64,000 nt of DNA from CAISKJ01 sp046351555 (GTDB taxonomy: Bacteria; Myxococcota_A; Polyangia; Polyangiales; Ga0077539), in NCBI GenBank assembly GCA_046351555.1, contig JAXLYI010000019.1, forward strand, positions 161,123 through 225,122. Direction: 5' to 3'. Shown one piece after another: positions 14,915-26,500 of this stretch (its first letter is position 1; every line of letters begins with the position of its first letter). A program made the translations under genes and the position numbers. The notes below the pieces were generated by a model. It made no database searches. It saw only the letters and a list, made by a program, of their open reading frames with translations, and was not told the origin of the DNA.

Positions 14915-16918
14915 ATGATTCGTTCTTCCGGTTCGACGGGGCTCGGCGCAGCCTTCTGCGTCGCCCTCGTCGCGTGCGCCGGGGAGTCCACCCCCACGGT
15001 CACCGACCCCTGCGACCCGCCCTCCCGCTGCGCGGGCGACGCTTCTTCCGATCGCCCCAACCTCGACGCCGTCCCCACGGACGTCAACCGAAACCCCCAG
15101 CCCACCGACCTCGTCGCCATCGACCTCCTCCCGCAGAACCCCGTGCTCAGCGTGCGGGGCACGACCCCGGGCTCCGTGAGCTTCACGGTGCGCGGCCGGC
15201 AGCGCGACGGCGCCATGCGCGACGTGACGCGGCTGCTGCGCTTCTCCCTCGACACGCCCGTCGTCGGGATGATCAACAGCGACACGGGGCTCTTCACCTC
15301 GTCAGGCGCAGGCGGCACCTCGGTGGTGCGCGTCGCGACGCTCGACGGCTCGGCCCTCTCCGCGCAGACCACGCTCACCGTCAACACGCGATCCACCACG
15401 CAGGTGGAGGTCACCGACGCCGAGCGCGACGCGTTCGACGCGATCCGCGCGACCGGCTCGGCCAGCGAGACGCCCGCGATCGACTACCCCCTCGCGCGCG
15501 CCGTGATGCCGCAGAACGTCTACCCCCCGCTCGTCCAGTGGACGCCCCGCCACGGCAACCGCGAGCCCGAGGAACTCTGGCGCGTCCGCCTCGCCCGCAC
15601 GCACTCCGTGATCGAGGCCTACCTCCGCGGCAACCCCGACTTCCCCAACTCGTGGCGGCCGCCGCGCGAGGCCTGGCGCGCCTTCGCCCAGAGCGACGTG
15701 GGCACGCCGATCACCCTCACCGTCAGCGTCCTCACGCGCGGCCAGGTGCGCGAGAGCGAGGCGCGGATCTTCCGCACCGTCGACGCCGTCATCGCCGGCA
15801 GCGTGTACTACTGGTCGCCCGACAGCGCGTCGCTCGCCCGCGTCGACGTCGCCGAGGCGCGCCTCGTCAACTTCCTCCCCGCGCCCGGCGACCGCTGCAT
15901 CGGCTGCCACACCGTGTCGCGCCGCGGCGACCGCCTGCTCGGCTACCTCGAGGGCTCGCGCAACTCCCTCGCCCTCTACGACCTCACCGTCCCGCTCACC
16001 GCCAACCCCGCGCCCAACCTCGCCCGCGCCTCGTCGGGCGAGCGCCGCTGCACGTCCTTCAGCCCCGACGCGACGCGCATCGTCTCCGGCGACTGCGACA
16101 CCGAGCCCAGCGGGCGGCCCTTCACCCTGCTCGACGGCCGCACGCTCAATCCCGTCACCGCCACGGGCTCCCCGGGCGACGGCTTCGACCCCGAGTGGTC
16201 GCCCGACGGCCAGCTCATCGCGTACTCCACCCGCAGCGACGCGCTCGCCGTCACGCCCGCGATGGGCGGCGACCGCTTCGGCGCCCAGAGCGTGCTCCAC
16301 ACGCCGTCGGCCGGCGCGATGTCGGTCGACTGGCACCCCACCTGGTCGCCCGACTCGCGCTGGCTCCTCTTCCAGCGCGGCACGCGGCGCCGCACCGCGA
16401 TGGGCCCCGGCTCGCTCTGGATGCTCCCGCGCGCCGGGGGCACGCCCGTCCGCCTCGGCAACGCCTGCGGCGCCGAGGAGACCAGCTACCGCCCGGTGTT
16501 CTCGCCCTTCAACTCGGGCGGGTACTTCTGGGCGCTCTTCACCACGTCGCGCCCCTATGGCAACGCCAACGAGGGCGTGCGCGACCGCGACCAGATCTGG
16601 ATCGCCGCCGTCCGCAACCGCCCCGACGGCACCGCCGACCCCTCCGAGGTGGCCTACTACCTCGAGGGCCAGGAGCGCATCACCTGCCTCTCGCCCTACT
16701 GGACGCCGGCGCCCTGCCGCGCCAACGGCCAGGCCTGCACCACCGACCCCGACTGCTGCTCGGGCGAGTGCGAGCCCGACTCGCAGGGCCGCAACGTGTG
16801 TGTCCCCCCGCGGATGCAGTGCATCGCGCGCGGCGGCCGCTGCGGCGGCGCGTCGGACTGCTGCCCCGGCCTCGAGTGCAACGCCGGCGGCATCTGCGAC
16901 ATCCCGCCCCCGCAGTGA
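14915..16918 (+). CDS. Lipoprotein with Ig-like, beta-propeller-like and Cys-knot regions
   Basis: 667 residues from the ATG at 14915, chosen because it starts a lipoprotein signal (lipobox LVAC). A BIG2-like strand-rich domain (about 70-155) is followed by a TolB/PD40-like region (about 275-580) with repeated FSPDATRI, WSPDGQLIAY and WSPDSRWLLF blades. Before the blades is one CIGCH motif, a possible covalent heme c site or a simple disulfide. The C-terminus is a compact Cys-rich segment with two units of the form C-x-x-x-G-x-x-C...DCC...C. It is predicted to sit in the periplasm or on the surface. No enzymatic role can be assigned. Confidence 0.75.
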   Translation: MIRSSGSTGLGAAFCVALVACAGESTPTVTDPCDPPSRCAGDASSDRPNLDAVPTDVNRNPQPTDLVAIDLLPQNPVLSVRGTTPGSVSFTVRGRQRDGAMRDVTRLLRFSLDTPVVGMINSDTGLFTSSGAGGTSVVRVATLDGSALSAQTTLTVNTRSTTQVEVTDAERDAFDAIRATGSASETPAIDYPLARAVMPQNVYPPLVQWTPRHGNREPEELWRVRLARTHSVIEAYLRGNPDFPNSWRPPREAWRAFAQSDVGTPITLTVSVLTRGQVRESEARIFRTVDAVIAGSVYYWSPDSASLARVDVAEARLVNFLPAPGDRCIGCHTVSRRGDRLLGYLEGSRNSLALYDLTVPLTANPAPNLARASSGERRCTSFSPDATRIVSGDCDTEPSGRPFTLLDGRTLNPVTATGSPGDGFDPEWSPDGQLIAYSTRSDALAVTPAMGGDRFGAQSVLHTPSAGAMSVDWHPTWSPDSRWLLFQRGTRRRTAMGPGSLWMLPRAGGTPVRLGNACGAEETSYRPVFSPFNSGGYFWALFTTSRPYGNANEGVRDRDQIWIAAVRNRPDGTADPSEVAYYLEGQERITCLSPYWTPAPCRANGQACTTDPDCCSGECEPDSQGRNVCVPPRMQCIARGGRCGGASDCCPGLECNAGGICDIPPPQ

Positions 16919-16934
16919 CCCTTCGAAACGCGAA

Positions 16935-16963
16935 CCCCCGGCCCGTCGCGTGACGGCCGGGGG
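16935..16963. terminator. Hairpin between convergent lipoprotein and rpoD genes
   Basis: CCCCCGGCC and GGCCGGGGG, extended by GTC/GAC around a short loop with one bulged base, form a strong stem in the 74-bp gap between two convergent genes. No T-run follows. Confidence 0.6.
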
Positions 16964-16992
16964 CGCGCGGTGACCGCACTTCGCGGCGCGAT

Positions 16993-18906
<1,914 letters not shown>

Positions 18907-18934
18907 CGCTCTCCTCAGCCGAAAGGGGATATCG

Positions 18935-18963
18935 CCTCAACCACCGATCGAACCGCTTGTCAA
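18935..18963 (-). promoter_or_regulatory. Possible internal promoter for rpoD
   Basis: On the minus strand TTGACA (complement of 18958-18963) overlaps the dnaG stop codon. A TTGAGG sequence lies 17 bases downstream. The -35 is perfect and the -10 poor. It would allow rpoD expression independent of dnaG. Confidence 0.3.
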
Positions 18964-20876
18964 TCGCCGCCGCCCTTGGTCGTCCGCGACCGGGCCAGCT
19001 CCCGCTTCACCCGGAGCTGCTCGTTGAGGGCCCCGAGCTCGGCGCCCGGGTCCCCCTGGGTACCGGCGCGGGCGCTAGCCTGCTTGAGCGCCCGGGTGCG
19101 CCCGAGGGCCTCGCAGCGCCGGAGTTCGGCCACGGCGTCGGCCAGGGTGACCGGGCAGCGCTCGGCCAGGCCGGGGTCGTCCTCCCCGCCCCCCGGGATC
19201 AGCCGGGCCCCCAGCCACGACCGCGCCCGCTCGGGGCACAGCTCCATCAGCAGGGCCCCGTCGATGCGCCCGGCCTCGGCCCACTGCACCCGCGCCGCGT
19301 GGAGCACCGGCAGCATCGTCGGGCCGAAGAGCGCCTCCAGCTCCGCGGCCTCCGTCGACCCGAGGAGCTCCGGCTGCATGAGCAGCGCCTCCAGCCCGCT
19401 CGCCATCGCCGCCCGCTGCCGCCGCGCCAGGGTCGTCGGGTCGACCTCCTCGTCGGGCTGCGGGCGCGTGAGCAGCGGCCGCTTGCGCGCGTCGTCGTGG
19501 CCGAAGGGCGACTCCCGGGCCGCCCGCGCCGCGTCCTGCTGGTGCTCGCGCAGCGCAGAGAGAATCGCCCGCTCCTCCAGGTAGAGCGCCTTGGCCGTGA
19601 GCCGCACGTACACGTCGCGCTCGATCGCGTCGCGCACGGCGGCGATCACCGGGGCGAGCGAGCGGACGGCCGCGACGCGCTCGGGGATGTTGTCGCCGCA
19701 GGTGGCGCCGGCGTCCTTGATGAGCCACTCCACGATGCTCGGGCCCGTCGCCAGCACGTTGGCCATGCCGGGCTGGCCGTGCTCGGGGTTGAGCGAGCGG
19801 AGGTAGCTGTCGGGGTCCATCTTCGGCGGGAGCACCCCGACACGGGCCATCAGCCCGGCCTTCGCGCACACCGCGTGGGCGGCGCGGGCGGCCTTGCGCC
19901 CGGCCTCGTCGCCGTCGAACACCAGCACCACCGTCTCGGCGAAGCGCCGGAGGAGCTTGGCCTGCGACTCGGTGAAGCTCGTGCCGAGGGGCGCCACCGT
20001 CTCTGCGAAGCCGTGCTGGTGCATCTGCACGACGTCGAAGTTGCCCTCCACCACGACGGCCTCGGCCTTGTGGCGCATGGCCGTCCGCGCGTTGGCGAGG
20101 CCGTAGAGCAGCTCGCCCTTGTGGTAGATGGGCGTCTCCGGGGAGTTGACGTACTTGCCCGTCTCCGCGGGAACCACCCCCTCGGGGATCTCCTCGCTCA
20201 CCGGCAGGATGCGCCCCGAGAACGCCACCACCCGCCCGCCCCGGTCGAGCACCGGGAACATCAGCCGGTGACGGAAGCGGTCGTAGTACCCGCCGCGGCC
20301 CGGGAGGAGCAGCCCCGCGAGCTCGCCGTCGGCCGGGGAGAAGCGCTTCGCCCGGAGGTGCAGCGCAAGCGCGTCCCACTGGGCCGGCGCGTACCCGAGG
20401 CGGAAGCGCTCGGCCATCTCCGCGGTGACCCCGCGCTCTTCGAGGGCGCCCCGCGCGAGCTCGCTGAAGGGGGCCGACTCCATCGACTCGCGGTAGAAGA
20501 CGGCCGCCGCCTCGCAGACGGCCATCAGGCGCTCGCCGACGTCGCGCTGGCGGCGATCCTCGGCGATGCGCTCGGGGTCGCGCGTCTCGGGCACCTCGAC
20601 GCCGGCCTTCTCGGCCAGCGCGCGGAGCGCCTCGGGGAAGGTCACCCCCTCCATCTGCTCGTAGAAGCGGATCGCGTCGCCCGAGGCCTTGCACCCGAAG
20701 CAGAAGTAGAGCCCGACGTCGGGGCTCACGCTGAAGCTCGGGCTCTTCTCCTCGTGGAAGGGGCACCGCGCCACGAAGCGCCCGCCCGCCTTCCGCAGCG
20801 GAACGTACTGCCCCACCAGCTCGGCGAGGTCGGTGCGGCTCCGCACCTCCTGGATCACGCCCCGGTCGGTGCTCAC
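18960..20876 (-). CDS. dnaG: DNA primase
   Basis: 638 residues from GTG 20876. I chose this start because the protein then begins a few residues before the conserved N-terminal zinc domain. The zinc ligands are CPFH and CFGC with 17 residues between (CHC2). Next come the RNA-polymerase-like core (FRHRLMFPVLDRGGRVVAFSGRIL) and the TOPRIM domain (VVEGNFDVVQMHQHG, LVFDGDEAGRKA, DPDSYLR). The helicase-binding C-terminal domain is more divergent. It makes RNA primers at the replication fork with DnaB. Upstream in-frame sequence to 21158 is GC-driven open frame that crosses a promoter-like element, so a longer protein is unlikely. Confidence 0.95.
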   Translation of the reverse strand: MSTDRGVIQEVRSRTDLAELVGQYVPLRKAGGRFVARCPFHEEKSPSFSVSPDVGLYFCFGCKASGDAIRFYEQMEGVTFPEALRALAEKAGVEVPETRDPERIAEDRRQRDVGERLMAVCEAAAVFYRESMESAPFSELARGALEERGVTAEMAERFRLGYAPAQWDALALHLRAKRFSPADGELAGLLLPGRGGYYDRFRHRLMFPVLDRGGRVVAFSGRILPVSEEIPEGVVPAETGKYVNSPETPIYHKGELLYGLANARTAMRHKAEAVVVEGNFDVVQMHQHGFAETVAPLGTSFTESQAKLLRRFAETVVLVFDGDEAGRKAARAAHAVCAKAGLMARVGVLPPKMDPDSYLRSLNPEHGQPGMANVLATGPSIVEWLIKDAGATCGDNIPERVAAVRSLAPVIAAVRDAIERDVYVRLTAKALYLEERAILSALREHQQDAARAARESPFGHDDARKRPLLTRPQPDEEVDPTTLARRQRAAMASGLEALLMQPELLGSTEAAELEALFGPTMLPVLHAARVQWAEAGRIDGALLMELCPERARSWLGARLIPGGGEDDPGLAERCPVTLADAVAELRRCEALGRTRALKQASARAGTQGDPGAELGALNEQLRVKRELARSRTTKGGGD

Positions 20877-21056
20877 GTCGCCACCCCCGCGGGGTGCCCG
20901 GGGGCGGGCGCCGAGTGCAAGGGGTGGGTCCGCGACGCGCGCAATCGGGTGGGGCCTTCCATGAAGGGAGCGTTGGGGGAGGCAGGAGCACGCCGCGTCA
21001 CCAGCGGCTGCGGGCGTAGAGACGTCGGCGCGCCGGGCGAGCGCGGACCCGTGCGA

Positions 21057-21085
21057 CGTGTAGCGTCCGAGGGCGCAGGGGTCAA
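21057..21085 (-). promoter_or_regulatory. Candidate sigma-70 promoter of dnaG-rpoD
   Basis: On the minus strand TTGACC (complement of 21080-21085) is followed exactly 17 bases later by TACACG (complement of 21057-21062). The leader to the dnaG GTG would be about 175 bases. Apart from this element I see nothing recognisable in the 320-bp gene-free stretch 20877-21196. Its right part is less GC-rich than the surroundings and should also hold the promoter of the plus-strand gene at 21197. Confidence 0.5.
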
Positions 21086-21196
21086 GCATTCCGCCAGGAA
21101 TTTTGCAAGCGGTTTCGTGAGGTTGCGCGCCACAAATTCCAAGCAAGACGAGGGCCACGGACGGGCTTCGCGGGGGTGTGATAGAGGCCTTCCGTC

Positions 21197-21751
21197 GTGC
21201 GTCGTCGAGGGCTGCTCTCCTGGCTGCTGGTCGCGTGTTCTGCGCTGGTCGTTTCGCTGCCGGGGTGGGCTGACCCGTGGCCGTCGATCCCGATCCCGCC
21301 GGAGAACGCGCGCGACCTCCAACGCCCCGCGCCGCGGCCGCCCGAGGGCGACGCCGCGGAGCGCGCGCGGCACCTCGTCGAGGCGCTTCGAACGGGCGCG
21401 GCCGAGGGGGCGATGGACTTCTTCCTCCCGCGCGACCCCTTCCTGGCGATCAAGGACATGTCGGGCGCCGCGGGGTACTTCAACACGCTCACGCGGGCCT
21501 ACCGGCGCGACATCGAGGCGTGGCGTCGCGAGACGCCTGGGCTCTCCCGCGCGACCTTCGTCCGCTTCGAGCTCTCGCGGGCCTGCGCGTGGATGACGCC
21601 GGGGCGCGAGGCCAACCGCCTGCCGTACTGGTCGTGCTACCGCTCGCGGCTGGTGGTGAATGTCGATGGGCGCGAGCGGCCCCTCGAGGTGCGGGTGATG
21701 ATCCACTGGGGGCGGCGCTGGTACGTCACGCACCTGCGCCCGTTCCATTGA
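21197..21751 (+). CDS. Secreted hypothetical protein
   Basis: 184 residues with a GTG start. An Arg-rich N-terminus and a hydrophobic core (LLSWLLVACSALVVSLPGWAD) form a signal peptide. The mature part is mixed alpha/beta, with DFFLPRDPFLAIKDM and a late strand pair RSRLVVNVDG and RPLEVRVMIHWGRRWYVTHL, which looks like a small NTF2-like or cystatin-like periplasmic fold. I do not recognise the family. It stands alone, divergent from dnaG and 44 bases before a DUF962 gene. Confidence 0.65.
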   Translation: MRRRGLLSWLLVACSALVVSLPGWADPWPSIPIPPENARDLQRPAPRPPEGDAAERARHLVEALRTGAAEGAMDFFLPRDPFLAIKDMSGAAGYFNTLTRAYRRDIEAWRRETPGLSRATFVRFELSRACAWMTPGREANRLPYWSCYRSRLVVNVDGRERPLEVRVMIHWGRRWYVTHLRPFH

Positions 21752-21795
21752 GGCCCCTCGACACCGCGGCGGCGTGGCTGTAGGGAGACAACACC

Positions 21796-22209
21796 ATGAG
21801 CGAACGCGAGCCCGCCACCTACGAAGAGTTCTGGCCCGAGTATGTCCGGGCCCACACGAAGCCGGCCACCCGCGCGATGCACGCCGTGGGGACGGGGCTG
21901 TTCCTCGCGTCGGTCGCGGCCTTCCTGGTGACGCGTCGGCCGCGCTTCCTGCTCGCGATGCCCGTGGTGGGCTACGGCCCGGCGTGGGTCTCCCACTTCT
22001 TCATCGAGGGCAACATGCCGGCGACCTTCAAGCACCCGCTCTGGTCGCTCCGCGGCGACTTCGAGATGATGGCGCGGATGATCACCGGCACGATGGCCGC
22101 CGAGGTCGAGCGCTGCGCCCGCGCCGCCGACGAGCCCACCGTCACCATCCAGGGCGAGGACTCCGCCCCCGGGTACGCGCACGCCGCGCCCGACGCCACC
22201 GTCCACTGA
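21796..22209 (+). CDS. DUF962 / Mpo1-like membrane protein
   Basis: 137 residues. The family pattern is clear: FWPEYVRAHTKPATRAMHAVGT near the N-terminus, two membrane segments (about 33-50 and 54-72), GPAWVSHFFIEGNMPATFKHPLWSL and a final conserved amphipathic region. Yeast Mpo1 is an iron-dependent dioxygenase in the alpha-oxidation of 2-hydroxy fatty acids, and the His residues seen here match its metal-binding positions. Bacterial members are largely uncharacterised. The next gene starts immediately after the stop, so co-translation is likely. Confidence 0.8.
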   Translation: MSEREPATYEEFWPEYVRAHTKPATRAMHAVGTGLFLASVAAFLVTRRPRFLLAMPVVGYGPAWVSHFFIEGNMPATFKHPLWSLRGDFEMMARMITGTMAAEVERCARAADEPTVTIQGEDSAPGYAHAAPDATVH

Positions 22210-22926
22210 ATGGCGGGCGCCGCCCCTGATCCCTCCGTCGCGCGGCGCCACCTCGCCGTCGCGCTCCTCGCCGTCAACGCCGCGGTCTTCGCCCTGTCGC
22301 GCCCCGCGATGATGGCGAAGAACCTCCACGACGCCATCGGGGTGGTCTTCCTCGCTGCCGCGATGGTGGGGGTTCGCCAGGACGACGACGACACCGAGCG
22401 GTACGGGATCCGCCTGGGTGGGGTGTTCCCCGGCGCCGCGGGCGACCCCCGCTCGCTGGTGCGTACGCTGTGGGAGTCGCTCCCGTCGGCGCTGCGCGAG
22501 GTGGGCGTCGCGGCGGCCGTCGCGCTGATGGTGCTGCCGGTGTACTCGGCCGCGTGGCCGCTCTTCAACCGCGCGGTGGGCCCGCGCCACGCGCCGAGCG
22601 ACCTCCGCGACGTCGCCACCGAGCTCGTGGCGGTGGCCTTCACCGAGGAGATGTTCTTCCGCGGGTACGTGCACACCCGCGTGGCCGACGCGTTCGGGGC
22701 GTCGCCGGTCTCGCGCGCCCCGCGGGACGTCGCGCGGGTGGTGCTCCTCACGTCGGCGCTCTTCGCGATCACCCACGTCGTGGTGGCGCCCACGCTCGCG
22801 CGCGCGGTGGTGTTCTTCCCCGCGCTGCTCTTCGGCGCGCTGCGCATCTGGCGCGGCGGCATCGGCGCGGCGGTGGCGCTCCACGCCGCGTTCAACCTCT
22901 GGGAGCGCTACCTGGAGGGCCGTTGA
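22210..22926 (+). CDS. CPBP family intramembrane glutamic protease, possible myxosortase
   Basis: 238 residues with several hydrophobic helices. The three CPBP (CAAX protease/bacteriocin-processing) motifs are present: EEMFFRGY (catalytic Glu pair and Arg), FAITHVV and HAAFN. All catalytic residues are intact. CPBP enzymes of the Mrt group act as myxosortases that cleave MYXO-CTERM tails, and a protein with such a tail is encoded at 7.0-9.3 kb, so this role is a reasonable guess. It lies between a DUF962 gene (adjacent stop/start) and a HAD phosphatase gene (TTGA overlap), neither of which indicates its substrate. Confidence 0.8.
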   Translation: MAGAAPDPSVARRHLAVALLAVNAAVFALSRPAMMAKNLHDAIGVVFLAAAMVGVRQDDDDTERYGIRLGGVFPGAAGDPRSLVRTLWESLPSALREVGVAAAVALMVLPVYSAAWPLFNRAVGPRHAPSDLRDVATELVAVAFTEEMFFRGYVHTRVADAFGASPVSRAPRDVARVVLLTSALFAITHVVVAPTLARAVVFFPALLFGALRIWRGGIGAAVALHAAFNLWERYLEGR

Positions 22927-23573
22927 CCCGCGCCTGCTTCTTCGACCTCGACCGCACCTTCGTCCGCGTCAACACCGCGCGCCTCTACGCGCGCTGGCAG
23001 TACCGCGAGGGGCACGCGCGCCGCCGCGACCTCGCGAAGGTCACCTGGTGGGTGCTCCGCTACACCGTCGGCGGGCTCGACGCCGAGGCCGTCGCGCGGC
23101 GCCTCGTGCAGAACATGGCGGGCCGCGACGAGGCGGATTTCGCCCGCGCGGTCGACGGCTGGGTGGAGGCCGAGGTGCTCCCGCAGGTGGCCCCCGAGGC
23201 GATGCGCGAGCTCGAGCGCCGCAAGGCCGAGGGCTACCTCTGCGCGCTCCTCACGGCGACGTCGTCGTACGCGGCGGAGTCGCTCGCGCGGCGCGTCGGC
23301 ATCGACCACGTCCTCGCGTCGCGCTTCGCCGTCGCCGACGGGCGCTTCACCGGCGACATCGTCGAGCCCTTCTGCTACGGCGCGGGCAAGGTGCGGGCGG
23401 TGGAGGCGTGGGTCCGCGAGCGCGACGTCGACCTCGCCGGGAGCGCCTTCTTCACCGACTCCGCGTCCGACCTCCCGATGCTCGAGCGCGTCGGCGAGCC
23501 CGTGGCGATCAACCCCGACCCGCGCTTGCGGTGGCAGGCGCGGCGCCGGGGCTGGCCCGTCCACTGGTGGTGA
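22923..23573 (+). CDS. HAD-IB family phosphatase (SerB-like)
   Basis: 216 residues, starting at TTG 22923, which overlaps the protease stop (TTGA). Motif I is FDLDRT (nucleophile and acid/base Asp), motif II lies at LLTATSS, motif III Lys is in AGKVRAVEAW, and motif IV is DSASDLPML. This set is typical of HAD-IB phosphatases related to phosphoserine phosphatase and 1-acylglycerol phosphatase-type proteins. The end VAINPDPRLRWQARRRGW is also characteristic of the subfamily. It is cytoplasmic with an undetermined substrate. Its coupling with membrane-protein genes hints at lipid or envelope metabolism. Confidence 0.85.
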   Translation: MTRACFFDLDRTFVRVNTARLYARWQYREGHARRRDLAKVTWWVLRYTVGGLDAEAVARRLVQNMAGRDEADFARAVDGWVEAEVLPQVAPEAMRELERRKAEGYLCALLTATSSYAAESLARRVGIDHVLASRFAVADGRFTGDIVEPFCYGAGKVRAVEAWVRERDVDLAGSAFFTDSASDLPMLERVGEPVAINPDPRLRWQARRRGWPVHWW

Positions 23574-23576
23574 GGT

Positions 23577-26500
23577 TCAGCGGACGCAGCGCGAGGGGTG
23601 GAAGCCGTCGCGCGGCCACGTCGCCGTCCCGTTGAGCGCGACCGTGGGGACGGCGGAGAGGTCGGCGGGCGCGAGGTCGGTGTCGAGCACGACGGCGCTG
23701 CCGCCCAGGGAGCCCGTCGCGCGACCCGCCGTGACGTGGGCCTGCACCTGCGCGTCGGCGAGGTCGCTGAAGCGGACGCCGTGGTCGCGGAAGTACGGCC
23801 GGAAGTCCGTCCCGACGAGGAACGACAGCGCCACCACGAGGAAGTCGTTGCCCGGGATCGACGCGACCGTGCGCCCGCCGTACGTCGCGTCGCCGTTGTA
23901 GGCGAAGCGCTCGAAGCCGAGGGAGGCGCGCGCGGCGTTCCATCGCGTGGCGTCGCGGGCGGCGTCGCCGAGGAGGCGGGCGTGGGCGTAGAGGAGCGGG
24001 ACGATGTCCCAGCCGTCCGTGAGGCGCCGGCCCCGAATCGTGCGGCCCTGGAGGCGGATCGGGAGCCCGACGTAGAAGGCCATCCGCAGGCCGTTGTCGG
24101 CGGCGTAGGCGGGGTCGCCCCAGATCGCGTCGGGCAGGAGGTCGGTGTCCGTCGGCGCGCCGTCCGCGAGCACGTTGCAGCGCTCGTCGAAGATCACGCG
24201 CCGCATCGCGCCGCCGACGTTGCTCACGAGGTTGGCGCGGGCCGACTGGGACGCGGCGAAGAGGGACTTGAAGTTCATGTGCCCGTCGCGCACCTCGGTG
24301 GCGTCGCGGTCCACCGTGCGGACGAAGCGCCAGAGCGTGTGGTACGGGAAGATGTTGTTGGAGTTCTCGCCGGCGCGGTTCTGCCAGCGCGACCAGTCGT
24401 TGCGGTCGGCGGGGGCCATCCAGTGGACGTTGAGCGCGTTGGTCTGGAGGTTGTGCCCGAGCTCGTGCGACTCGCCCCAGCCGAGCGGGATGATCGACCA
24501 CGAGGCGTCGAAGGGGTTGCCCGAGCAGCCGCTGCCGCAGTTGGCGTACTCGTCGTAGTTGGCGTGCTGGATGGTCGAGCGCCGGTGGATCGCCGCGTCG
24601 GTGCAGGCCCACCCGAGCGCCGTGCAGATGGCCTGCTCGTCGGCGGAGAGCGAGGCGGCGAGCGTGCTGCCCGGCGCGGCGAAGCCCGCGAGCGCGTACA
24701 CCGGGCCGACGTAGTGGTTTTGGAAGTGGTCGAGCGCGCGCGCGAGGTCGCCGTTGTAGCGGACGGTGTAGGCGCCCGACGGCCGGTCGGCGATGTCCGT
24801 CGAGCCCATCACCGTGCTCAAGAACTTGTCCTTCCGCAGGTGGACCTCGAAGCCCGTGAGGCGAAGGTCGACGTGCGGCAGCGGGCTCGCCATCACCTCG
24901 CGCACGAAGGCGTTGGCGGCGGCCGGCGTCGCCTCGAGCAGGGCGGCGTGCTGCGCGGTGCCCGTGAAGTCCACCGCGGCGGGCATCCCTGCAACGGCCG
25001 CCGAGCCCTCCAGGCGCAGGTAGATCGGGCCGCCGAGGGGCGACGAGAGCTCGACCTCGGCGCCCGCGGCGAGCCGCACCCACGGGCTCACGAGGTACTG
25101 CGGGCGGTCGTACTGCGAGGAGGTTCCCGAGGTGCCGAAGGCGCGGGTGGTGCCCTCGCGCGCGAAGCCGACGCGGACGGACAAGCGGGCGTCGGTGGTG
25201 TCGGTGCGGCGCACGCGGAAGGGGCGGCCGGCGAGGGCGTAGCGGCCGGTGGAGGTCCACTCGTCGCCGGGGAGGAACGACGCGGTGACGGTGGCCGCCG
25301 CGGTGGCGACGGCGGCCGGGTCGTAGGGCGCGCACCGCGCGGTGAGGACGCTGGCGCGCGGGCAGGCGTAGGTGCCGAGGTCGGCCTGCGCGCGGTTGGT
25401 GGCGTGCGCGACGTGGACGACGTGGTCGGCGAAGACCGAGCGCGCGAAGGCCGGGGCGTCGGCGCGGCGGTCGACGGGGTAGCGGACGGGGGTCGCGCCC
25501 GAGGCGCCCGCGCGGAAGGCGTCGCCGAGCAGAACGGCCCCGCGCAGGAGGCGGTACCCGTCGAGCGCGAAGGGCGAGCGGGCCGATGCGTCGAGCGCGC
25601 CGAGGGCCGTGCGGAAGGCCTCCGCGCCGTCCATGAGCTTCGTGCGGAAGTCGGGCGCGGCGCACGAGCGCAGCGTCGTGGCGGCGGAGGCGGCGCCCGG
25701 CTCGCACGCGGCGTAGTCGGCGGGGGCGAGGGTGCCGTCGCAGACGGTGTCGACGGCGGCCCGCATGCGGTCGAGCGCGGAGGGGCGGGCGGTGACGTCG
25801 CCGGGCGTCCCGCGCGTCACGGTCTCGACGTTGAAGTAGTTGTTGCGGACGGCGACGCGCATCCGCGGGTGGACGAGCGCGGTCATCGCGTTCTCGTCGC
25901 GGTAGTGCGGGACGTAGAGGACGGGGATGCCGCGGGCCTGCGCCGCGTCGAGGGCGGAGGCGATGGCGGCGAGGTCGAGCGGGACGTGGCTGTTGTCATC
26001 GCCGGTCCCGTCGTCGCCGCCGAGCACGAGCAGGTTGGCGGTCGCGAGGCAGCCCGGGAGGCTCGCGCTCTCGCAGGTGTCGTCGGCGTTGAGGCGCGCG
26101 GCGGGGAGGTTGCGCGTGAAGAAGGCGCGCGTGCCGGCGTCGTGGCGGAAGTAGAAGCTGTCGGCGAGGTGCGCGACGACGACGTTGAGCCCGGCGCCGT
26201 CCGCGGCCTCGTTGCGCGTGAGCCAGCGCACGGTGCGGACGAAGAGGGACTCCATCCGCGCCTCGGGCGAGCCCGCGGCCGGGGGCGTCCGGCCGAAGTC
26301 CGAGAGGCCGTTGGTGCCGAAGGCCGCGTAGCGCCACGCGCCCGCCTCCGCCGCCACGCCGAGGAGCGAGCGGGGCGCGTCGGCGCCGCGCGTCCAGGCG
26401 TTGGCGGCGACGAGCGGGACGTTGCGCTCCTCGTCGAGGCTGTCGAGCACCATCGAGTCGTGGGTGATCGGCCAGGTGAAGTCGGTGACGGTGCTCGGCG

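Noticed and set aside
20877..21158. N-terminal extension of DnaG to 21158
   Set aside because: It precedes the normal zinc domain by about 90 residues without coding character and crosses a promoter-like element.
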